Of a stretch of DNA of 64,000 nucleotides, positions 49,731 through 60,155 are shown piece by piece (position 1 is the stretch's first letter; each line of letters starts with the position of its first letter). The notes under the pieces were generated by a model. It saw nothing but the letters and a program-made list of their open reading frames with translations, had not been told where the DNA came from and made no database searches. The position numbers and the translations under genes are program-made. This stretch comes from Parascedosporium putredinis (Eukaryota > Ascomycota > Sordariomycetes > Microascales > Microascaceae): assembly GCA_949357655.1 (NCBI GenBank), contig CASHTG010000015.1, forward strand, positions 930,001-994,000, written 5' to 3'.

Positions 49731-50602
49731 GACGAGCCCAGGGCGTTGTCCAACGTTGGATGGAGGGAATGAAAACAGCCCGCATTCCGTGAGAGTACAA
49801 CAAGTCGCTCGCGGAACAGAACACGAGGCTGCTTGTGTATACTATGATGTGTTTTTCTTGTCTTCGTCTCAGGGCCCTTTTCATAGCCCTGTCTGGGCGG
49901 CGCGCGCGCACTTACCCTACCCGTGCCGTCCTTCTATCGCCCCGATTTCCCGTTTTTGTTACCTTGAAATGTTGTATCGCTTTTTGGCAAGGGCAAATAT
50001 GTAGGAGGGTGGTTGGATTGTTCGTTCTTTGCAACCCTTTTAAGAGATGATGGTGCCAGGTTCGCAGCACAGAGCTGCACTGGAGATGAAGAAAGGATGA
50101 GTAAGGAGAGAAAGAAAACATATGTAAGGCAATGGGAAGAGGAAACCGAAAAAAGGAGAGGAGGGAAAACTTTTGAGGCAGCTGAGGTGCCTGGATCTTT
50201 GCTTTGAAGTCGAAGGGGTTGGATGAGGAGGTGATGCGAAGGCGTCTTGGCCCTAGGACCATAAAGAAGCTGTTAGTATGTAGTCGCAGAAGCAATGAAA
50301 CAAAGCAATTGAAAGGAAAAGAAATGTCGGTCGTTCCAATGCCACACAGGTACTTTGTATGCAACAGAGTCGGCCGGATGTTAGGTGTTTGTCCTCAATG
50401 ATGGCGTCGGATCCGGAGAACCGGCCGGCTTCTTTCTTCGGACCCATCACGGAGCCGAAGAGACGTACCACTTTTTTTTCTATCTTCCAAGTAATTTTTT
50501 TGCCACCAGGGTCCTGGGCAGAAGTGACCAGACAAAGAGACAGGCCGGTCTCACGGGGATAACGCGGAAAAGCGCGGAGGGCGCTCCCCTCGGCTTGTAC
50601 AA

Positions 50603-51470
50603 ACGGAGTACTCCGTATTATGATGAGACCAACCTGACAAGGGTACAACGCTTATTAGAAACCCCGGTGACTACGAGCATGGCTTCAGCGTTCTTTATTC
50701 TCCTCCTCCACCGTTCATCTTGACATGCCCTCGCTGTCGGATTTCAAATCAAACTGGATGTCTAGGATGGCTTGCGATATAGGAGATTCACATGTAAAGG
50801 CGATGTTGAGTCTAATCTCAGTTTGCTCAAGAACAACATACCAACACGGTATGTTCCCTGTGGCCTCTTTTTTGTCTATGACTCTTGTGGCGAGCGGCGA
50901 GGTAGAAGCGATAGCGGCGTTCCATCTAGTCACCCCCTGTCGATATCTTGCTTCTTGTCTTCTGGGCTGAAGACGAGCAGGAGAAAGGCACCACATGGCC
51001 TTTTGTCATATTTGCTTTCCTCCATTGTTTGTCTACACTATGTTCTTTTGGGGGTGGAAGGGTCTTGACTTTCTGACCTCGGCTCAGGGTGGGGACCTAA
51101 CCTACGTCCTGTCTTTTTTTTTTTTTTTTTTTTTTTTTCACCCTTTGGGGACCTTTTTGCGACGCAGCTCTCATTGGCCACGTACATAAGCGAAGGGGTC
51201 GAGACGAGATACTACACGCACGAGATCAAATGTGAAGGCCTTGACCCAGCACGATAAAGAAAAAGACTGGGAAATGAGTAAGTGCCTTTTGCAAGACCGT
51301 TTTCTCTACATGTGCCTGAGAGGGTCAGCGGTGCAACGAGTCACCGGATATATCTCGTCGTGGAGTGCAGGGCGTGCAGATCAATTGATGGCTTTGCCGA
51401 GCCTCGCTCGTCACGAAGGTGAGGAATTACGTACGAGTCGTTGAGGTTTTCGATGTACGAAGTACTTCGT
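50603..51470. promoter_or_regulatory. Two 14-bp palindromes of type ACGNAGTACTNCGT
   Basis: ACGGAGTACTCCGT at 50603-50616 and ACGAAGTACTTCGT at 51457-51470 are perfect inverted repeats sharing an AGTACT centre and ACG/CGT ends. Related half-like copies (ACGAAGTAC) occur at 25814-25822 and 61998-62006. They may be factor-binding sites or a dispersed short palindrome of the genome. Confidence 0.4.
51114..51138. repeat. T25 homopolymer
   Basis: Twenty-five consecutive T bases in intergenic DNA, the longest homopolymer I see in the window. Confidence 0.8.
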
Positions 51471-53313
51471 CCCCTTTCGGCAGAGCTCGCTGCAAGCTTC
51501 CAAGTCAGCCTGGTGCAGCGTGCAAGTCACGGGGTTTGGCGTCAGGCCATCGGAAATGGCGTGTGCCGAGAACAAAGTACGTGCAAGGGCAGGCGAATCA
51601 CACGTGTCGGGAGCAACGTGCTTTCGTGATTTGGTCGGGGTATTTCGATGGGTCAGATTTTTCAACACCAGCCTGTGACGCGAGGGGACAAGGAGGGTAC
51701 AATATACATTATTAATTACGTTGGACCATCAATTGATCTTCTTTGTATTTCCGGCATTCGGAGACCCTCGGAGAAGAGGCAAACACAAGTTGAACCCTCG
51801 GAGAAGATATCGAGAAGAAGAGCATGGTCGCAAGAGCCTGCCCGTTTTCTGCTCGCCTCCCCGACTTCTCTTTCACCGTTCATACCAGTCTTCCCTCACC
51901 TCCTATGTGCTTGAGTTTGGGGGTTTTTCTTCTTTTTTCATCATAAAACGGCCGAACCTCTCCATAGCATTTCAAAGAAAAACTCCCACAAAACGGGTGG
52001 ATACTAGCGCATCAGAACGAGGGTTGGGGAAAGGGGAGGGGGGTTTGCGAGTGAAGCGGCTCGGGAAGGAGGGGAGGGGAGAAAGCTCCATCTCTCCAAC
52101 GCTGATCTCCGTCTCCGTTTCCCTGGGTTCTGGAGGAATTTTCGGGGACGGTAGGATTGATCCAGTCGGGTACTCTCCGACTCCAATGAGAGGAAGCTTG
52201 GAACTACATGTATCGTCATCAAACTTGACCCGAGGAATCACAATCCTTCCGTTTCCACGTTGCGCGTTTTCCCTAAACAGGACATCGGCTCTTCTAATCC
52301 ACCCAAGGACCATAGACATAGACGCAGCGATATCGTCTGCGGCGATCAATTGATGAACAAGTCCGCGGAGGATTCGCGAAGAAGAAGGATGCATCGTTTT
52401 GTCCCCTCCCCCAGCGCTAATTGGACGCCCGGTATATCATCGATGGCCTGATTTCAAGCCGTTCCCCGGATATGTCAGAGCCATCCTCATCCCACGGACC
52501 GCTTCCGGAGCAGAGGTAGTTTCGGCAGCATTCAGCAATCCACGGAATTATACCTGACAAGGTCGTTTGGTAGTGCGTGTCCAGTACTTGCGCCTAGAGG
52601 TACAAGTATCACTCTGGTGTGTGGGGGCACGAAAAAAAAAAGAAATGATAAAAAAAAAAGATGGGAAAAATACCGAGAGCGCCAAGAAAAAGAACCTTTT
52701 GGTCCTTTCGATGCTGCTGTCCCTCTTTTACTCCTACGAGAGCGGGAAAAGAAGAGGGAAAAGAAAAACTTGTCTATTGAGGATGACTGTTTTATCCACA
52801 TATGTGGTATTAGACCCATCCCGTGGATCCGTTTGCATTTGGTACCCGTCAAATGTGGTAAGTGATTCACTTCTCGAAGAACTTTGAACTCTGACCCCTG
52901 GCGTCTGCGGCTCTCTGAACGCTTGGAGTGTTGGGGAGCAATCAGATAAGAAAGGGTGTTTCAGACAGCAACATGAGCTGGTTTCTTACTTTTCTCAACC
53001 CCCTTCCTTTTTTTTCCTTTTTTTTTTTTTCCTCCGTTTTTCTCGAAATGTGCCTCGGAAGGAATCAGCTCACTCGCACCTTCACACCTTGTATCGCCAA
53101 ACGATGAGTACACGAGATACAGGGAGAGTTGCAAACACCGGCTTTGGCTGTCTAGCTGGCCTCCTGATCCGAAGTAATAGAATTGAAAACTCCGCCAGAG
53201 AGGAGCAGACCCGATGTGGCGACGCAGAGCTGTTTGATAAGCATTAGCACTAGGAATTGTCGGCACAACAGGAGTGATTAGGAGGGATTAATAATATGTA
53301 ACCATCAATTGAT
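51380..53313. promoter_or_regulatory. Cluster of four ATCAATTGAT palindromes
   Basis: The 10-bp perfect palindrome ATCAATTGAT occurs at 51380-51389, 51728-51737, 52345-52354 and 53304-53313. A fifth copy in the window is at 26718-26727, and near-matches lie around 55854-55895. The centre CAATTG fits a CANNTG E-box and also AT-rich homeodomain-type sites. The cluster is 0.9-2.8 kb upstream of the cytochrome c peroxidase ATG. Function is unknown. Confidence 0.4.
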
Positions 53314-54165
53314 GAGTCTTCAAATGTGGCGTCTCTCCATGGCTTCGTCGTTATACCGAAGACGGAGACGGTTCGCATTTCCGGACCGTTCCCGGACGAG
53401 GATTTTGGCGTCTCAGGATTGGTGCTGGTGGAGATGATCCCTGGTGGCTCTTTTCCCACCCCATATCAAAAATTGATCATTGATCCCACAATCTATTCCA
53501 CCCTCGGGCCAACAGTGGATCCCCACAGCTTTCCGGCCGTGCAAGCCAATAAGGACCACCCAATTTGTATTTCCAAGTCCTCGAGTGCTCTTTGCCTCTC
53601 GTGGGTCCAGCGGGTTCGCCCTCTATTCATCCTCTGAGCCCGAATGGAAACAGTGGAGGTGGAGGGTGGGTTACCCGTGTATGCCTCAAGTGCTGGCCCT
53701 CTCTTTCCCCCGGAATGACAAATGGCCTGGCCTGGAAGCCGCCCCAGCTTACACCCCCAGCTCGTGCTTTCTATCTACCCTTCTCTCACGTTCCCTAAGC
53801 TTCTCGCCTCTTTAATACCTACCCTTCTTCACCCTCTTCTTTTTTTTTTCTTGATCCCTTTCTTTTCCTTCTCTCCCACCTTCCTTTCTCACCCGCAGCC
53901 CCTTCTAGCCTGCGCATCCCTCTTTCAAGGTAAGCTAATGTTCTCTTCTTCCACCACCTCATGCCTCCCTTGTTTGTCTTCTATCCTCGAACCGATCCTT
54001 GATATTGTGAGACCGACAGGATAGACACATCAACCCATTGGGTGCTTGCGATCTATCTTAGCCCCTCTTCTGCCTCTTGGATCTTTTTTTCTCTTCATTT
54101 TTCTTCGCCTAGCTTCGAGCAAGTACTGACTTAATCTTTCTTCGCCCCCTGCCAACAGATACACA

Positions 54166-55380
54166 ATGGCTTCCACCGCACGCCAATTCGCCCGCGTGGC
54201 CCTCCGAACCACCACCCGCCGCACCGCCTTCGTCGCTGCCCCCAGGCAAGCTTTCCGACAGGGTGGCCGCCGCTACAACTCTTCCCAGGCTGGCAAGTCG
54301 GGATCCTCGCCCTTGGTCTGGATCGCCGGTGCCGCCGTCGCCGGAGGCGCTGGCTACTATTTCTACACCCAGGGCGCGTCCGGCGCTGCCACCAAGGAGT
54401 TCAAGCCCACCCAGAAGGACTACCAGGAGGTCTACAATGTGATCGCCAACCGCCTGGAGGAGAACGATGAGTACGATGACGGTAGCTACGGCCCCGTCCT
54501 CCTCCGTCTCGCCTGGCACGCGAGCGGCACCTACGACAAGGAGACTGGCACTGGCGGCAGCAATGGCGCGACCATGAGGTTCTCTCCCGAGTCCGGCCAT
54601 GGTGCCAACGCCGGTCTCAAGGCTGCTCGTGATTTCCTCGAGCCCGTCAAGGGTGAGTTCTCTTCCCCCTCCCCCGGGCCTTCTAAAGAAGGAACTAGCT
54701 TGCCCTCTCTAGATAGCTAACAGGTCTCTTCTAACAGAGAAATTCCCTGGATCACCTACTCCGATCTCTGGATTCTCGGCGGCGTTTGCGCCGTCCAGGA
54801 GATGCTGGGACCCCAGATCCCTTACCGACCCGGCCGCGTTGACCGTGACATGGCTGCCTGCACCCCCGACGGCCGTCTCCCCGACGCCACCCAGGGCTCT
54901 AGGCACCTTCGCGACATCTTTGGCCGAATGGGGTTCAACGACCAGGAGATTGTTGCCCTGAGCGGTGCTCACGCCCTTGGCCGCACCCACAAGGACCGCA
55001 GCGGTTTCGATGGCCCCTGGACCTTTTCCCCCACCGTGCTGACCAACGACTTCTACCGCCTTCTTCTCGAGGAGAAGTGGCAGTGGAGGAAGTGGGAGGG
55101 CCCGGCTCAGTACGAGGACAAGAAGACCAAGAGCCTCATGATGCTTCCCACGGACATGGTGCTCGTCCAGGACAAGGAGTTCCGGAAGCACACTGAGCGC
55201 TACGCCAAGGACAACGATGCTTTCTTCAAGGACTTCGCTGCCGTCGTTGTCAAGCTTTTCGAACTCGGTGTCCCCTTCCCCGAGAACGCGGAGCGCATGA
55301 CCTTTACTTCCCCAACGCCTAAACGAGCTGCGGAAATGAAACCGATTCGCAGAGATGGGCTCTCTGTCGTGAGACGGTGA
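54166..55380 (+). CDS. CCP1: Cytochrome c peroxidase, mitochondrial
   Basis: Two exons, 54166-54652 and 54738-55380. CCP reduces H2O2 with electrons from cytochrome c in the intermembrane space. The first 45 residues are an Arg/Ser/Ala-rich presequence. A hydrophobic segment follows (PLVWIAGAAVAGGAGYYFY), the bipartite sorting signal typical of this enzyme. The distal haem pocket is LLRLAWHASGTYD (Arg, Trp, His), the proximal His is in ALSGAHALGRTH, and the radical-forming Trp is in FDGPWTF. One base is missing in CCC near 54746-54748; restoring it gives EKFPWITYSDLW. As read the protein ends at 55380 (376 residues). A further missing C near 55309-55312 would stop it at 55320-55322 (about 357 residues), closer to usual length, and I think that likely. 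Confidence 0.94.
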
Positions 55381-58260
55381 GGCGCAGAGACGAAAAGCGA
55401 GAAGCGGGGAGGGGATATTAGGGATTGCACATTCTGCCCCGCCATCCCCTCTCTCCCCATCGCATCGCCTTTTGTTCACTTTTCTCTCATCACCGGTGCT
55501 GGGGAGTAATGTTTGTATATGAAGGCTGTGTTGATGGAGACGCGAAGGAGGCTTTGAAGTGTTCACCCCTTCTTCACCTTTCATTTGTCTCGGGATAGAA
55601 AAGCGGGCATAGAACGCGTTGGCCGTATGTACGAGGTGTACAAGAGGTCCTGCTTAGAACTTTCATTTTTTTGTCTCTCAGCTCCCGTGTTTTTTACTAT
55701 TACTTAGAAATACTGTAAACAGAGATTCCCACGATGTGTTCAAACATCAATTCAGGTGTACCATGCTTGAACAGGTGAAGTCGATATTTTGGTGCCTTGG
55801 GTTATCACAATTGCATTCATGGATGTTGCCATTGAAAAATTACGGCTAGTTAATCAATTGGATCCATTGGATCCATTGTGTGATTGATCAATTGCTTTGT
55901 GATTGGCGAGATAAGCCCTACGACTGCTATCTTTGCCTCTGATTACGGGTATCTGCGGCCGGGGCCCGCCGCAGTGAAAGGAAAAGAGGAAAGGGAAGGA
56001 GAGAAAAATACTTGGGAGGCGAAAGAAGGCCCAGAAATGGGCTTGGAAATGAGCCAGGCGATAAGAGACTGGAGATGGCTCTGTTAACGCAACTCCCGAT
56101 TACGCTAGCCCCGAGTATCCGAACCGTAACCCGAATTGGCCCGGGGACCAGCTCCGATCTCAGGTACTGTCACTGACTCGGTTCGGCCCAGAACAGAGAA
56201 AAGGAGTTGTTTGAATCAGCCGAGATTGAAGAGATGAATGGAAATGGCCTTACGGAGTTTAGACGCAATGTCTGGCTAAGCCTTCTTTGATCAAGAATAA
56301 TTTTAAAATGGAAGATTCTACCCGTACATTTCTTCCGTGTCTGATGGCATAGCACAAGTGGTGATTCTGTCAAAGAGCACGGGAATCGAGGGTCCAAATC
56401 GCCCCTGCCGATCCCCTACATGATGGGTGGCCGGAAACGTCATATTAGGTGGTGTCTGGTCTGTGTTGAGAAGCGGGATGCGGCTGCGGCACCCTTCGTT
56501 TTTTTACCTCATCCAATGAGTGGCACTCGTCTCAGTACCTCGATATTCTTTTGCCCGATAGGGTAGACCCAGGCGTTCGGGACGAACATGCACTATTAAT
56601 ATCGCTAGAGACGCACTGTGCATTGTGTGTGTGGTATGTGTGTGGTATGTGTGTGTGTGGCAGTCGTGATTCGCAAATGCACCTTTTAGGTCTGTATCTG
56701 TATCTGTAATGAGATGCACCTGCGTCTTTTTCTGGAAGAAAAGGGCAGAAAGGGCCCGATGATGTCCTTCACACGGGCAATGGGGCCAGCATGTTCATTC
56801 GAGTGACGGGGCGCTGACTATGAAGATGGGAGCGGGAGGGAATCCGACGTTTTCTGTATCACGACGGGCGTGCCAGTCTTTGAACCGTACCTCGTTTTCA
56901 TTCTCCTTCCAGTCTCACCCCTTCTTTCTTTCCCGCTCACACGAATCCCGTCTTACCGGTGTTGATCTATGAGCTTGGCCCTTCGCAAGGAGGTCTCTCC
57001 CACCTTCTCTCGTCGCCCTCTCGTGGAGTCTAGGCGCGGGCCATAGGTTCCCTTGGGCCACGAAGCTGCTCATCCCCTGGTTTTTACTTCCTTTTGCCAA
57101 GTTTTGGTGGCTTCTGGCCCCCGGCTCAAAAGGGTGCATTATCCGAAACCCAAACTTCCACAGCCGTCGCCGCCGTAGCTCACATGTGCAGACCATCGGC
57201 AGCCCTCCTCAAGGCTTGGGCGAGGGGGCCACATTTTTTCCTATCCTAACCCCTCTGCATAGTCGGCTCCTCATCGTCCCATATCCTCTCATGACATAAC
57301 TACTACATTAGGGGTCCGGTCCGTCTAGACCAACCCCGGAAGAGAGGTGCCGCGAGGTGCCGAGCACGCGTAAAACAAGACCTCGGCGATATTCCGTCCT
57401 CGAACCATGACTCCGGAGACAGCCGCGTCGCCAAGGACGTGGGTACTTTGTTTTGGAGGGCCAAGGTAGTCAGGTCTGCTACGTCTCTTTTAAACATGTG
57501 CCGAGTGGGCTCCCGCTCTCTCGATCCACGAATGGCGATTCGCGAAGTAGCATGGATGTCTAGCCGCCTGCGCTCCTTCAAAGTCAGGGTCCTCGACCCC
57601 TTCCAGCCTTGGACGAAACAATGATCTAGATGCATTGTTCATGCTTCCGACGTTCCCTGTCATGTGTCATGATCTATCATCATTGATGGAACCGGGGCTG
57701 GGCCGCCCTCTTCGTAAATAGACTAGGTCTCGGTGAATGGCAAGTAGGATAGGTGCAAGGATCACGAGAGCAAGAGAGGAGATTCATTCACTGTAGATGG
57801 ACTGGCGCTTCTTGGGTTCTTCTTGGTTTTGAAATTGTGGTAGCATGAAAATGCTTGCAAAGAGCGGTAGTATTTGCCCGCCCTTCTTGGTAAATAGATG
57901 GATGTAGATATCAAACAAACACCTCCCACCACCATCCCTTTCCCACCCCCTTGGCCACCCGTACCCTCCAAAAGCGTCCATTAACCCGATATACGTCATG
58001 ATGATACAATTGTTGCTTTAAGAATGAGCCTTTTCTCGGCTCTTCTAGAAGAAAAAAACATGTATAAGAAGTAAGAACCCGAGGGAGATGGAGATGTGTC
58101 CACGGGGAGGAACAACCAGAACGGCTGCGAGACATGATGAAAACCCAAAGGAAAAAAGAAACGAGAAAAAAGGCCACGAAGGCGAACCTGTACGCCCCGC
58201 TATTTACTTCATTAATGAGGATGAGAAAAGGGTCAAGGAAAAAAACCACCCCCGCTAGGT
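55381..58260. other. Convergent intergenic region between CCP1 and the homeobox gene
   Basis: About 2.9 kb between two facing stop codons. Near 55854-55895 lies a short repeat patch with ATTGGATCC units and two GATCAATTG-like sites. A GT-rich tandem repeat is at 56623-56660. No coding signal is convincing. Confidence 0.5.
56623..56660. repeat. GT-rich tandem repeat containing GTGTGGTATGTG
   Basis: A 38-bp GT-rich tract in which the 12-mer GTGTGGTATGTG appears twice. The same 12-mer appears twice again near 60636-60665, on the other side of the homeobox gene. Confidence 0.65.
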
Positions 58261-60155
58261 CTATATGGTGTTGATGATGTGTATGCCGCTGACTGGAAAA
58301 TTATTTGCTCCCACTGAAATCCTGAGCTGTGAAGTTGTTGAACTGGAGCTGTCGCCTTTGGTTCTGGTGGGGGATGACTTGGACACCATGGTCGCGTCCG
58401 ACCAGTTATACTCGGTGTTGCCGCTCGACATGGATGTGTAGAAAGCCGCCGACATGGAAACTTGTTGGGGAAGCTCGGCGTCGAGGGCTGGCTCATGTAG
58501 TTGTCCGACACGTAATTGGGAAGGCAAAACTCGGTCGTCCTCACGGGGTACTCGACTCCGGGAGTGAGGAGCGCCTCGTCGGGGGCGCCAAACCCAAGAG
58601 TCGTCTCGATAGAGTGCGTAAACGCGTCGCCGACGGTGATGGGCGTGGCAGGGGGTTCGGAGGCTCTGGTCCAGCACCGAGGGGTGAACGGGCGCATCCG
58701 GGTAGACCAAGTAAGGTCCGCTTTCTTCGGCAGACGAGTTGGAAGAGACGGTCGCTTCGCGCAGCGACTGGTGCGTCGCCACGACGGGCGTGTTGGGAGT
58801 GGGAGGCGCCATCGCGTTGGTTAGAGAGGACATGCCCGCGTTGGGCGAGCGCGCGGCCTGCAGGATGGATTCCTGCCTGCGGTCGTTATACTGGCCCCTT
58901 TGGGGAGCGGGAAACCGGCGAATGCCGTGAGGTCCAAACCCGGTCGCCGAGGCCACCCGACGCATGGGGCTGCTAGGGTCCACACGCCTGTTACCGAAGT
59001 CCATGCCTGTCGCGGGCCCGTTCGAGATGCTCCTCAAACCAGAAAGAGCGAGGCCAGGGCGCTTCCTCCTGCCAGCGAGGTCAATGGCAGGTGGCGACTT
59101 GATGCTAAAGTCTTGCTGGTCCATCTGCTCGGATTCGAGATCCTGAAACCCAGCATCGACCGAGTTGTGCGAGCTTCCCACGTCTTGGTGGTACATGACG
59201 CCCATATCCTGCTTCATGTTCAACGAAGCGCCAAACGAAGGCGACTCCTCGACGCCGTTGGGAAAGACCATGTACGGGTACGAGAAGACGCCGACGCTCT
59301 CCGGAGCACCGGCCATGGTGCAAGGCATGGAAGCCGCGACCGTGTTTGCGGCCGCAGCGTCGTTGACGGACATCATGCTTGAGAAGTCATGGCATGCAGA
59401 GGGAAAGTACGACCCATCGATGCCCGTCGAGTCAAAGGCGGAGCCGTTGCTGTGTGGCGAAGCCTGGCCCGAATAGATGGAGGCGGGTTGCGTTTCGGGA
59501 GCACCTGCTCTAGCTGTGGCGAGCTGTGAGATGAAGGGGCATTGTGGTCGGAGAGCGGGCTTGGTGAGCTGTTTTCCCGTTTTATCGAAGGGTTGGAGGC
59601 GGCAAGGGTGATATCATCGGGCTGTTCTGTGGTGGGAAGGGGTTCCTCCGTGTCGGATCCCGCGTGCGCGTCTGCCTGGTCCTCCTCAGACTTGCTCTTC
59701 GCGTCTTGGAGCTGTGCCTTTAGTTCCTGCTTCTTCTTGGCGCGCCTGTTCTGGAACCAGTTCTACAAAAGACCGGCCAAGTCAGTAAGCGGACGACAAG
59801 ACACGCAGCACGGGGAATCGGGGGAATCGCTGTAACTTACATTGATCCTAGCAACATCCACCCTCATCTGTTCGGCGAGGCCCTTCTTCACATTGGAGCT
59901 GGGCTTGTTGTTCTTTTGAAACTCGGCTTCTAATTGTTCGACCTCGCCCTTGGATAGCCTGGGTTTCGTTTCTGTCCGGTGAGACTGGAGGAGTGAGTTG
60001 CGCGCGTACGGGTCCATCCAGCGATGGCCCTGGTAGGGATACTGGGCGACCTCACGCGCTTGTTGGAAGCCTACGGCCTGGGCGTCATAGAGGCTGGTGG
60101 GGTACGCGTTTTGCGGCAACCGATGTTGCATCTGCTGATATTGGAAGTATTCCAT
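58261..60155 (-). CDS. Homeodomain transcription factor
   Basis: Two exons on the minus strand, 59841-60155 and 58261-59762, about 605 residues. The homeodomain lies near residues 60-120: KPRLSKGEVEQLEAEFQK, then KKGLAEQMRVDVARIN, the intron, and NWFQNRRAKKKQELK (recognition helix 3 with the invariant W-F-N-R). The intron falls just before helix 3. The rest is Ser/Pro/Asn-rich and probably disordered, with a short basic patch (AGRRKRPGLALSGLRS). It should bind TAAT-like DNA. Fungal homeobox genes control conidiation and fruiting-body formation; which orthologue this is I cannot say. Frame breaks: one base missing at 59497-59499, one extra in the GGGGG run at 58651-58655, and one missing near 58456. 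The corrected frame ends GANNFPVSGIHIINTI. Confidence 0.88.

Larger units (their letters stand above)
49731..54165. other. Long intergenic region between PRP39 and cytochrome c peroxidase genes
   Basis: About 4.4 kb without a recognisable gene. It contains a T25 run and a group of perfect palindromes. The last 350 bp before the peroxidase ATG is CT-rich (notably 53800-53900). Open frames up to 210 codons (51721-52353) are compositionally biased and have no domain. Confidence 0.55.

Noticed and set aside
51721..52353. 210-codon plus-strand open frame before the peroxidase gene
   Set aside because: Biased composition, no family features, and a stop-poor frame also exists on the opposite strand.
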